Assembly (NCBI GenBank): GCA_030533445.1
Contig: CM060071.1
Span: 2,710,520 to 2,774,519 of the forward strand
Source: Cyprinodon diabolis
Taxonomy: Eukaryota > Chordata > Actinopteri > Cyprinodontiformes > Cyprinodontidae
Length of the DNA stretch: 64,000 bases
Reading direction: 5' to 3'
Part shown: positions 28,601 through 40,600 of the stretch, one piece after another
How positions within the stretch are numbered: position 1 is the first letter of the stretch
Layout: the number at the start of each line of letters is the position of its first letter
Program-made: the position numbers and the translations under genes
The notes under the pieces: model-generated
The model's database searches: none
What the model was told of the DNA's origin: nothing
Seen by the model: only the letters and a program-made list of their open reading frames with translations

Positions 28601-31600
28601 CCTTAAAACCCCACAACCTGGAATACACTAGAGCCTGTATAGGTTCTGAGGATTTCAATAAACCTGCTGGGAGCTTTTGTCCAGGACATGTTTTCTACTC
28701 CTGCTGCCTTTCTCCATATGTACACAGGTCTGTTCCCTCAGGCTGCTGCTCTTTAGATCAGTATTAGTATTACTTTATTATTTTCCTTTTAGAGAAATGG
28801 CGTAAAATATAAACAGAATCACTCTGAAACAGTTGTAAAAACAAAAAAGACAAGTAATCAACAGCGGATGAACATGGAGCAAAAGGTTAACTCTCCCCCC
28901 GGGGGTTATTTCCCCTATGTGGCTAGGAAGAATGTAAACCTTCAGCATGTTTTCAGTTAACCTTTTTTTGTTAACTCTGATACTCCTTAGCTCAAAGTAA
29001 AGGAACAATAAGAGAAGAAGATTAGGGCCACTGGAAAAAAAAAAAAGTTAACTGATTTTTAAATTTTATTTCATTTTATAATGGGTTCACTATAGGATTT
29101 ATGTCTAAAGACTGAAATGATACTGAAAAAAACTGTGATATGGACAATAGATTTTTGATCAGTATTGAACTGAAACACCAAATTATATGAATTTTATTAA
29201 CAATGTCCCAAAATATCAGAGTTCATGAGTTTTCTAGGGAAACAGGCACATAGCATCCCACCTCCTCCACCTGTCAGGATCCAGAGATCTGCCACCTGAT
29301 CTCCAGCAGAGAGCGCTGTGGGCCTGCTGAGCTGATTCCTCTACACACCTGGAGATCATCAGCTCATCAGAGGTCCACACTACTTAAGCAGCTGCCAGAC
29401 CTTCCTTCGACGCCGGAGTGTTGCCCTAGTTTGGAAACCCTGAAGCTCTGGATGAGCTCCACCTAGAAACCTGCCTTCCTGCTCATGAAAGCCAAACCTG
29501 AAGATCTAAGTTTGGATTCCTTATTCAGCTCTTGGATAAAGCAAGGAACAAACCCAAGCCAGAAACCTTCTAGCTCGGAACTAGACGCTGCTGCTTAAAC
29601 TCTCTGCCACATCTTTGACTCTGGACCTACGGTATCTCACCTCACGGCTCAGTTACAATCTCCTCAAGGTACATCCTGATTCTTCTCTCTATTAATCCAT
29701 CATCAGTCTGGCTAACCAAACTCTCATCTCTCCAGAAAACTCTAAGACCAGTCCCGGACCAGTACCAGAACCAGATCCAGTATTATATCATTGTACATCT
29801 TTCAATAAACCTTGTTAAACTTTCCTTCAGACTCCGTTGTGTTCTGCATGTGGCCTAAGTCCTTAAACCCAATCATGACAGAACACTCCGGCCATCAACA
29901 AGACCCAGCGGAACACCTCCGAAGGAGGCTTGGGACTCAAGAAGCCCGGATCGAAGGGCAAGCCCAGACCCTCCGTGAGTTAAATGCTTTTGTTGAACAT
30001 CAGAATCAAGTTTTACAAAGATACGCTGGCTATGAGAGAACTGCTAACACCACTCCAGTTGTACTTCCTGTTCCTGAACCACTTCCACCTCAAGGGTCAG
30101 AGGTAACAACGTCACTTCCTGAACTCCGTCCTAGTTTACCTGAACGATTTTCCGGAAATCAGTCAAAATGTAAGGGTTTTTTGTTTCAAAGTCGTTTACT
30201 CTTTGAAGGGTCTCCTGCCAGTTTTTCTACCGATAGAAGGAAGATCTCTTTCATTCTATCTCAACTCTCAGGCCGAGCTTTTGAATGGGCGGAAGCCAGA
30301 TTTTCTGATGAAACCAGTTTTTCATGCACATATTCTGAATTTTTGAATGAATTTTCTCAGGTTTTCAACTAGGATTCAGATCAAACAATTGATTCCCGGG
30401 CCTTGCTTAATTTAAAGCAAGGAAATTTGTCGTTGGCAGAATTCTCCATTGACTTCCGGGTCAAGGCTGCAGCTTCAGGATGGAACGAATGTGCACTAAA
30501 GAGTGCTTTTTTCAAGGCTCTTAACGAAAACATTAAAGATGAACTCGCCACAATCGACAAGCCTTCTAGCTTGGAGGATTTAATCCGATTATCAATAAGA
30601 TTGGATAACAGACTTCGGATTAGAGATAAAGCTAGACAAAAGAACCATGGAATGTCTGCTTCCACCCCTGCATCTAACCGCTCTTCTGTTTCTGTCAGAT
30701 CACCAGGGTCCAGTACCAGACCGGGGATTAAGAATCAATCGCCTCCAGCTTCAGCTCAAGTCTCTCATTTCTTCTCCCCATCCACAGAAGGAGCGGAATG
30801 TGAACCCATGCAGATTGGTCATACAAGACTTTCTCCTGAGGAAAGGCAACGGAGATTCAAGGGGAACTTGTGTCTCTACTGTGGTGAGCCTGGACACTTT
30901 ATTGCCTCCTGCCCGGCAAAATCAAAAGCCGGGGTCTGTCAGAGGATGTGAGGAGTCTGACGGACCATCTAAAATCTGATAAATCTCCTCAACTACTATT
31001 ACCAGCAACTCTGTTTGTCTCCAACCAGTCTCTGACTTTGTCGGCCTTTATTGATTCAGGATGCGAAGGGAATCTCATTGATTCGAATCTGGTTCAGCAA
31101 TTGGGGATTGAGACTGTTCCTTTGCAGAAGCCCCTCAGGGTTGCGGCTATCGATGGGAAACGGCTGCAACAAGTCACTCTTCAGACTCAACCTTTGGAGC
31201 TCCTCATTTCTGGTAATCATCGTGAGACTCTGACTTTTTTTGTTTTTCCCTCTGCTTGTTCTCCCCTGGTGCTTGGATTCGAGTGGTTAATACGTCAAAA
31301 CCCAATATTAACTGGGTTGACCGCCACATTGAGTCATGGTCTACTTCCTGTCACGAGTCATGTCTTCGTTCTGCTGCTCCCACTAGACAGCCCCCTAGAG
31401 GTGGGGGGAAGTTGGACTCTCCTGACCTTTCCACTGTTCCTCTTGAGTATCATGACCTGGCTCCAGTCTTCAGTAAGGTCAGTGTTACGTCTCTACCTCC
31501 TCATAGACCTTATGATTGTGCCATAGACTTATTACCTGGAGCTCCTCTTCCCAGCAGCAGGCTATTTAACATCTCCAAAACAGAACGTGAAACGATGGAG

Positions 31601-34600
31601 AATTATATTAATGAGTCCCTAGCTGCTGGAATTATCAGACCATCTTCATCCCCTCTCGGCGCTGTTTTTTTTTTGTGGGTAAAAAGGATGGTTCCCTTCG
31701 ACCCTGTATTGATTACAGGGGATTGAATCAGATAACCATTAAAAATAAATACCCACTTCTTCTACTGGCATCAGCTCTAGACCCAGTGCAAGGAGCTACT
31801 GTGTTCACCAAGCTTGATTTAAGAAACGCCTATCATCTTCTTAGAATAAGGGAAGGAGATGAATGGAAAACTGCCTTTAAGACACCAATCGGCCAGTTTG
31901 AATATTTGGTCATGCCTTTTGGACTAACTAACGCCCCTGCCTTTTTTCAAGCTCTAGTCAATGACGTCCTCAGAGATTTTCTAAACGTTTTTGTGTTCGT
32001 ATACATCGATGACATTCTGATCTATTCTAGGAACCTCTCTGACCACAAGAAACACGTTCTTCTGGTCCTTCAGAGGTTGCTTGAGAACAAGCTCTTCGTC
32101 AAGGGGGAGAAATGTTAATTCCATCAACCATCTGTTACATTCCTTGGGTTTGTGCTTGAAGGCGGGCAGGTGAAGCCATCTGAGGAGAAAATAAAGGCAG
32201 TCCTGGATTGGCCAATCCCCGAAAACCGTAAGCAGCTTCAAAGGTTCCTTGGTTTTACTAATTTCTACAGGCGTTTCATCAGAAATTACAGCCAAACTGC
32301 TCTACCACTTACCGCTCTGGCTTCTGTTAAGAAAACCTTCCAATGGACACCTGAGGCTGATTCTGCCTTTAATAAACTCAAGAATCTCTTTTCCAGTGCA
32401 CCCATCTTGGTCCAGCCTGATCCTACGAAGCAGTTCATCCTTGAGGTGGATGCATCTGATTCCGGTGTAGGAGCTGTTTTGTCCCAGCTGTCATGATCTG
32501 GCCTGTTTGCTCTCCCTTAATTAGTAATTCCTCTCACCTGCCCTCTTCCTTCCCTGCCTCAATCATAATTTATTCCTCTCACCTGTTTCCTGTGGTTTAT
32601 ATTCAGTTCAGCCTGAGCATTCAGTGCCAGATCATTGCTTGTCTTTCTGTCAGTCTTTCTGTTCAGTTTTTATTTGGTTCATATCCTGGATCCTAGCTGC
32701 CAGTGGAAAGAGGGTTTTTGGTGTTTGTCTCGTCTCCTGATCGTCCACTGTTCCTCCCCTGCGGAGTCCTCTGGGTTTTTGGCTCATTATGGGGGGAGGT
32801 TCAGTTTTTATCTAAGTAAGCCTGGCTCCAGGGTGGAGACCAGTTTAAAGTCTGCTTCAAGTTCCGGTTCCTACGTCCTGTCTCGGCTACCCTCTTTCAC
32901 TTCGCCTGCCTGTCTGCACCTGATCCTGTCTGCTCCTGTGCGTGACCACCTGGTCATGCTCCTGGTCCCAGTCTGACTTTGAACCCTCCTAGAAGCCTGT
33001 GCATGTCTGGAAGTCTGGATCCTGCCACCTGTCTCTGTTCCTGCCTGATCTGGATCCCTCACCAGGGTCAGCTTCCAGCATCACCCCTGGGACTGCAACA
33101 CTGGGGACACTCGTGGTCTGGACTGTTAAACCAGAGTGTCTGAGATTGGGCGGTGCCCCGCCCCCCGCCTGCAGTGTCCGCGAGCCACAGCTCCGCTTCA
33201 GTTTTTGTTTTATTTAATAAACGTTTGAACTTTCCTACTGACTGTCTCTCCTGAATACTGGGTCCATCTGTCCGCGATTCTTGACACCAGCAGTCCGATT
33301 CTGACCACAAAACTCACCCCTGTGCTTTTTTTTCTCGCAGGCTCTCACCCGCTGAACAGAATTATGACGTCGGGGACAGAGAACCGCTTGCCATAAAACT
33401 CGCTCTTGAGGAATGGAGACATTGGCTCGAGGGAGCCGAGCACCCAATATTGGTCTGGACAGATCATAAGAACCTGACATACCTCCAATCAGCTAAAAGA
33501 TCCAATCCTCGTCACTCCAGATGGTCTCTGTTTTTCTCCAGATTCAATCTCATCATCTCTTACAGACCCGGTTCCAAGAATATCAAGCCTGACTCTCTCT
33601 CCCGTCTGTACTCCCCTAATCGACCTGAAACACCTGAGCCCGTTCTCCCATCCTCGTGTACGGTTGCAGCCGTTACCTGGGAGATCTCTGATCTCATCAA
33701 CTCAGCCCTGGCCTCTGAACCCGACCCAGGTAACGGCCCACCTAACAAGACATATGTTCCTTCTGCAGTCAGATCCCGTCTCATCCAGTGGTTACACACG
33801 TCCAAGTTCTCAGCCCATCCTGGTGTCAGTCGTACCATTGCTCTCGTCACATGTCGGTTTTGGTGGCTGTCCCTTCATAAAGATGTGAAGGAGTACGTGC
33901 TCGCCTGTCCCGTCGGTGCAAGAAACAAGACCTCCCATCAACCACCCTCTGGTCTGTTACACCCTCTACCAGTTCCGACCCATCCATGGTCCCACATTGC
34001 TGTGGATTTCGTTACCGGTCTCCCAGTTTCTAAAGGTATGTCCACCATTTTCACCATCGTTGACCGTTTTTCCAAAACCTGCCATTTGATTCCCCTCAGA
34101 AAGTTACCCACAGCATTCCAGACAGCCCAACTCTTGGTTAAACACGTCTTCCGTCTCCATGGTATACCCCAGGAAATCCTCTCAGATCGTGGCCCACAAT
34201 TCATCTCTCAAGTTTGGAAAGCCTTCTGTTTTGCACTCGACTGTAAAGTATCTCTCACTTCTGGTTACCACCCGCAGACTAATGGGCAGACGGAGAGGTT
34301 GAACCAACAACTCGAGTCCACTCTCCGCTGCCTCTCCTCCAACAATCCCACTGACTGGAGTCAGTATCTTCCCTGGACTGAGTACGCCCTTAATTCTCAC
34401 AAATCCGCTTCCACTGGTCTGTTTCCATTTCAGGTCTCCTTGGGTTACCAGCCTCCACTCTTCCCCGCAGACGAGAGAGAGATTGCAGTCAGGTCCATCC
34501 ACCAACACATCCGTCGCTGTCATCGCACCTGGAAGGAAACCATCATCGCCCTCAATCACACCTCCGCTCTCCACTAGAGACATACCGTTAAAATCCATGT

Positions 34601-37600
34601 CCCGTAAACTGTCTCCACGTTTCATCGGACCATTCGGGATAACCCGGATCATCAACCCCTCCGCTGTTCGTCTTCAGTTAACTCCCACGCTACGAATACA
34701 TCCCACCTTCCATTTGTCTCAAATTAAACCTGTCATCACCCACTTTGCCCACCTTCCGACTCCCCTCCACCCGTCCTGGACATCGACGGCCATCCGGCCT
34801 ACACAGTCCGCCGGATTGTGGACTCCCGTCGGCTAGGTCGCGGTTGGCAGTACCTCGTCGATTGGGAGGGCTACGGTCCGGAGGACGGCACCTGGGTTCC
34901 CGGCTCCTATATCCTCGACACTACCCTCATCGAGGATTTCGAGAGGTCTCTCCCTTCCACGTCTTCTGGACCGCCAAGAGGCAGTCGTTGAGAGGGGGGT
35001 ACTGTCAGGATCCAGAGATCTGCCACCTGATCTCCAGCAGAGAGCGCTGTGGGCCTGCTGAGCTGATTCCTCTACACACCTGGAGATCATCAGCTCATCA
35101 GAGGTCCACACTACTTAAGCAGCAGCCAGACCTTCCTTCGACGCCGGAGTGTTGCCCTAGTTTGGAAACCCTGAAGCTCTGGATGAGCTCCACCTAGAAA
35201 CCTGCCTGCCTGCTCATGAAAGCCAAACCTGAAGATCTCAGTTTGGATTCCTTCTTCAGCTCTTGGATAGAGCAAGGAACAAACCCAAGCCAGAAACCTT
35301 CTAGCTCGGAACTAGACGCTGCTGCTGCTTAAACTCTCTGCCACATCTTTGACTCTGGACCTACGGTATCTCACCTCACGGCTCAGTTACAATCTCCTCA
35401 AGGTACATCCTGATTCTTCTCTCTATTAATCCATCATCAGCCTGGCTAACCAAACTCTCATCTCTCCAGAAAACTCTAAGACCAGTCCCGGACCAGTACC
35501 AGAACCAGATCCAGTATTATATCATTGTACATCTTTAAATAAACCTTGTTAAACTTTCCTTCAGACTCCGTTGTGTTCTGCATGTGGGCTAAGTCCTTAA
35601 ACCCAATCATGACACCACCATAATATAAAAATGGACAATATTCTCCATACAGTCTAATTTACTGAAACATTTATTTAAAATGCACATTGTGGTGTGCTAT
35701 ATTATCTGCCTCTATTGTACATCACAACACTGAACCATAGCAAATGTTATATCCTGCTCATTCTTTGTGCGTCATACTACAAAACTTTTATGACGAATAA
35801 GAGCTGATCATCATCTGACCAGAGCCAGCTGTACTGGTAGCATAAAACAAACTCCACATGTTTATGTTTGTGATAAAAGCAAAGGAAGGATTTTGTTCCT
35901 CGCATGCTGGATGCAGATCTGACCATAGATATGAGCAAGTTTAGACAAGTAGTAGTTTTTTTCACTATAACCTGATGTTTGAGGATAAACATCTTTCCTT
36001 ACTAGCATAGCATGGATAACTAGGCCTCTATGTTTTGGCAAATTTATACTATAAACTATTATTTAATATAATTTTTACTATATTAAAAATTATTTTGATA
36101 ATCTTAAGAGAAGCACAGATTGGAAGATGTTTATATACTGTGGACTGATTTTTAGTGGTACCTTAACTTTAGGGTTCTATGTTTTTTTCCCCCCAGTGTG
36201 CTACTGCAAGATAAAATGAATTTGACCCTGTGTGGCGATGTAACCTTTGAGCAAAGTTTCTTATGTGCTTCTTTATGAACGGATGTTGTCTTGGTAATGA
36301 TCTTAAATGCAGGAAAATTAATTCACAAAATGAGCAACATGTTGATGCTTCCGGATGGTTTGTTTGTTTCCTAAGGATAAAGAGCCTCGTGGGATCATTC
36401 CCCTAGAGAACCTCAGCATCAGAGAGGTGGATGAGCCAAGAAAATCTGTAAGGAGCTTCTCTCCGTTATTTCAGTTTGCACATTTCGTGTTGCCTAAATA
36501 AAAACATATTTCTCCTGTTTGTTTCCATGAAATGCTGATTGCCGCTTATCGTTGCTTCCTAGAACTGCTTTGAGCTCTACAACCCCAGCCACAAAGGTCA
36601 GGTCATCAAGGCCTGCAAGACGGAGGCAGATGGGCGAGTTGTGGAGGGTAACCACGTAGTGTACAGGATATCGGCCCCCACCCAGGAGGAGAAGGAGGAA
36701 TGGATCAAGTCCATCAAGTAAGACGAGGCCCATTGTTGTGGATCCATTTACACTCTGAGGGCTCTTAGCCAGCGCCGGGCTGCTCCCACATGAGACTTTC
36801 ACATGTCTGACCTTCACACTGTGAGAAACCAACACTCACACAGACAGGAGTGTCATCGAAAAATGTATAACCCCCAACCACCACACACACACACACACAG
36901 GCTGCTGGCTAAATGTGAATCCACTTCTCACACTTCCATGTTGATAACACTTAGAGGTAATCCTGCTCTTTTGGAGAAGGTCACTTCCTTCTGATTTAAA
37001 AGGTAAACAGAAAAAACCCAAACAGACCTTCAGAAAAAGTGTCTTAGTGCATTCCTGCAGAGTTTCAGTATTATTTATAACTCCCAGTGCTTTGCAAAGC
37101 ATCCAAAAACCCATAATATGCATTTTCTTAAATGTCCACCACAGATTACCAGATATTTAAGATGCAACAGAACTAACCCTTATTGTTCCACAGTGGATAA
37201 ATTCAGGTTTAGCAGCAGCAAAGTGAAAAGCTTATGGAAGCATGTAAAGATAAAAACAAGAATCAAATAAGAAAGTAAGGGCAAATTTACAATGTGCATC
37301 GTGCAGATATTAAAATGTGCACACTAAGATTAAAGAGTAAGTAGCTGAGTAGGGGGATTTAACAACTGTTAGAAATGTACATCCATGTTCATTTGTTTAA
37401 AATAAAAGATTATTTAAAAGTAATAAAGAAAAAACCGGAGTGTATTCTTTCTGGGAGCATTAATGCCTATAAATCTTTGCTGCATTTAAACCAAATGAGC
37501 TTTTAGCCGCAGGAGCAGCCAGTTTACATGCATCAAAAGGTGCTGCGGTGCATTTCTAGTAGCTGGAGAAGAGCATTACGAGCGGTTACAGTGAGTGTTT

Positions 37601-40600
37601 GTGGCATGTTACGCTTCACAAGCAGCCGACACTTGAATTGGAAAATCTGAACTTTTGCTGCTCAAGGCGCCACAGCCTTCAATCCGAGAGAGAGTGGTAT
37701 CCTGGTAGGATATGCGGGCACCGATGCAGGGCGCCAGCTTATCAAACTGGGCTCTGGTGAGACCAAAATAGCTCTTGAAGCGACCCACATCAGCGCACAG
37801 CTCTTGGAGTAGGTGGTGAAATTCTGCACACCTCTGAAGTGTCTGGTTTGGCTTCATTTTTTTATTTATTCCATTCAATAAAATGCAACATAGCATAAGC
37901 AGAAAGATTTAAAACTTATAGTATCTAACCCCATGTATAAAAATGTTAAAAAAATAGTAAAAAGAAAAAGGAAAGAATACAGACATGGCGCAGGGTTCTT
38001 AACGACGCCGTTCACTAGCTGAATTTAAATTTTTTAAATTTCATGCTATTGTACAAAATACCGGCAAAGGAACGAGGGCAGCTCGTCTCAACCTGCATTT
38101 ACTGACACGCTTTGCTGATTCTCTCGACGTGTCTCCGACATAATGTGGACAAGCACAAAAGATGAAGCACTATAAATGATGAGGCAGCAGAAGCTGCTCA
38201 AAGAGCGTTTGGTTTGAAAGCAGCAAAGCTGCTGGGAGGAGGGATCTGTGATAACGCTCCTTTGGCTACTTTAAATAGAGCTAACATTTACTAAAGTAGC
38301 TCTTAAACTTTATGCATGTGGGATAAGACATGATGTAGCTCGCCACCTTCAGTGTGTGATTGAATGGCTGCATTACTGAATATAGTGTAAAACACTTTGG
38401 TCAATTCTGCTCACCTGGAGGAGCGCTATAAAAGTAGGCCTACAGGACATTTACCATGTATATTTGAAATTTTTCTTATCAGGATTTTACTGCTTACATG
38501 GACAACAAAGTCTCTACCAGCTTTGCAAAGTTAAGGAATCCAATTAGTTCTGTTTGAAAAGTAGCTTCAACTTAGTCCAGTTAGACAAGAAATGTCTGAA
38601 CACATCAATGTTCTCTTGATTGATTTGATTGAGGAATCATTGAAAAAATGCTTATTTAAACACAAGGCAATTTAGAAAATGAAAATGTATATGCATATAC
38701 ATATGCATACAACAAAAGAAATAAAGATGAACAGAATATAGTAAGAAAGAAATGTCTAAAAGGAGCATCTATTTAATCCCATAATTGCTGTTCATTTACT
38801 GTTCCGTCTATTTATTATATATATTAATATATATTATTTATATATAATACATATAGATATCTATCGATTAATCGATCGAACAGTAAATTAACAGCAATAA
38901 TTATATGTTAGATAGAGAGATAGATGATAGATAATTACAAAAAACATGGAAATAGTTAAACAAATATTCTTTCAGTAATTTTCATCCCTGTAAGTTTAAT
39001 AATGACAATAGTTACAACAATAAAACAGCTATAACCCAAACATAGATAGTAACAACTGTTATATAGGAGTAGAAAAACATGAATAATGTTCTTATCAGCA
39101 TAAAAGAATAGTAAGGAATCAGTCGGTTGTAGGCCTGGAGAGTGACCAGTCCGTTTCAAAACGTCATCATGTTTAGATCCAACCCACTGGTGTGAAAATA
39201 AATAAACCCAGTCATAAATAGACGTCTTCCTGATGGAAAAACACAACAAAAATATGGTGATTTATGTTTTTTAACTGCTAAAAAAAAAAAAAAGACATCA
39301 GAAATCTTTGTCATGTTGAAATCAAACATTCAAAACTTTTCAGGGTTTTACTTGTTTTTTTTACGTATTATTTTCCTTTTTATTTTATAACTTTGCACCA
39401 AGTTCTGTTGCTCCTTCACATAAAAGTGCAAAAAAATCTGATGCTGTGATTTAAGGCGGGGCTGTCCCAACTTCCTGTTTAGTGCTTGAAGCGCCACCTT
39501 GTGGTGCAATGAAATGGGCCTTAATTGATCTAAATTCAGCCTTTTTCTGTCATGTTATCAACATGCATAAACATTTCAGGCGATGTAAACATTTTTCAAG
39601 AAAATGGTTCCAGCAGCTGCTTTGTTTTCAGGCAGAGGCTTGATGATTCTGTGAATGGGCCAGTGCTTTATTGATCAGCCCCAATGGCTCTCCTCCTGTC
39701 AGCTTCTTTGCTCCATACAGTATTCAATCAATATTAGGGCAGAAAATGATATTACTCCTTTCTATCATGCTCTAATGAGCTTATAGAGGCTCTTAGTACT
39801 GACAGATGTGCATCTGTTAAATGGGTGTGGCGTCATTTAGAGGAGTTCCTGAAATCTTGTTGGGAGAAGGCTGCTTCATGTTCAGAGAAAGAGAAGCTCT
39901 TTTAATGTGTTTGGAACATTTAGATGTTTCCGATGACCCTCAGATATCCAGACATGCATCATCGTAGAGGTCGTCCTTGTCACTGTGGGAATAATAACCG
40001 TCAGACTGGACAGAGCTGTTCTGTCCCAGGCTCGCATTCACTGAGGTGGCAGACTGCTGCCCAGCAGTCAGCACATTCTTACACACATCAACTGTATCCA
40101 TTAACACACTCCGTCCCAACCTGCTTTGTCTTCTATGCAGACGGCACCCATAGACAGGAGGCTGCGACACGTCAGCCGCTAATTATTCAGCGTTTTCTTT
40201 CCATCTTCTGACTGTGAAGCGACGCTGTCAGTGTTCTAAAGGGGCTGATGTGGAGATGGATTAACACGTCACATAAAACTACCGCTGTAATCTGATTTAT
40301 TTTAAAAGGCAACTAAAAAGCTCATAAATGAGGAGACTTTGTCTTTGTTTTACTGTTTGGGTTTCACTGCGCCCTCATGTCGGTGTTTGCAGCAAAACAA
40401 GAAGGTGTTTTCACCAAATAAAAACTAACTACGCTGAACATCTATGCTTAACATGAGCTTCCGCCCGTTGTATATTAAACACATCAGGACATAGAAGGTT
40501 CACTTGCTTCTCTTGAGTTAATGATTATGATCTTCAAGAGCTTCCATAACTGCAGATGTTCTTTCATGGAGCTGATTTGGAGCCTTTTGTATCTTGAAAG

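Larger units (their letters stand above)
30948..34991 (+). pseudogene. pol of the LTR retrotransposon (protease, RT, RNase H, integrase, chromodomain), broken
   Basis: Protease: [13 protein letters not shown] (DSG) near 31045. A frameshift lies before 31330. RT: a second frameshift at a T10 run (31665-31674), [12 protein letters not shown], and YIDD at 32002-32013, then an in-frame TAA at 32116-32118. The RNase H start [16 protein letters not shown] is cut by the solo LTR at 32489. It resumes at 33288 with [17 protein letters not shown] and WTDHKNL. Integrase: an HHCC-like finger in which the last CxxC reads CPVG, then [16 protein letters not shown] and GQTERLNQ carrying D, D and E. The frame stops at 34577. 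Two compensating shifts lead to the chromodomain, which ends at the TGA at 34989-34991. Confidence 0.88.
29272..35614 (+). mobile_element. Ty3/gypsy chromodomain (Sushi-type) LTR retrotransposon, defective
   Basis: Two LTRs (29272-29880 and 35003-35614) differ by few changes and start TGTCAGG and end ATGACA. The exact 5-bp flank CCACC is at 29267-29271 and 35615-35619. Between them, in order: gag with a CCHC knuckle, protease with DSG, reverse transcriptase with YIDD, RNase H, integrase with D, D, E, and a C-terminal chromodomain. A purine tract (about 34991-34999) precedes the 3' LTR. The copy is broken by two in-frame stops, several frameshifts and a nested solo LTR (32489-33286). Gene order and chromodomain place it with chromoviruses such as Sushi. 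Similar LTRs imply recent insertion. Confidence 0.95.

Noticed and set aside
33560..33850. Minus-strand frames inside the retrotransposon
   Set aside because: They are shadows of the integrase reading frame.
36494..36835. A minus-strand gene
   Set aside because: It is the shadow of cyth3 exon 12.
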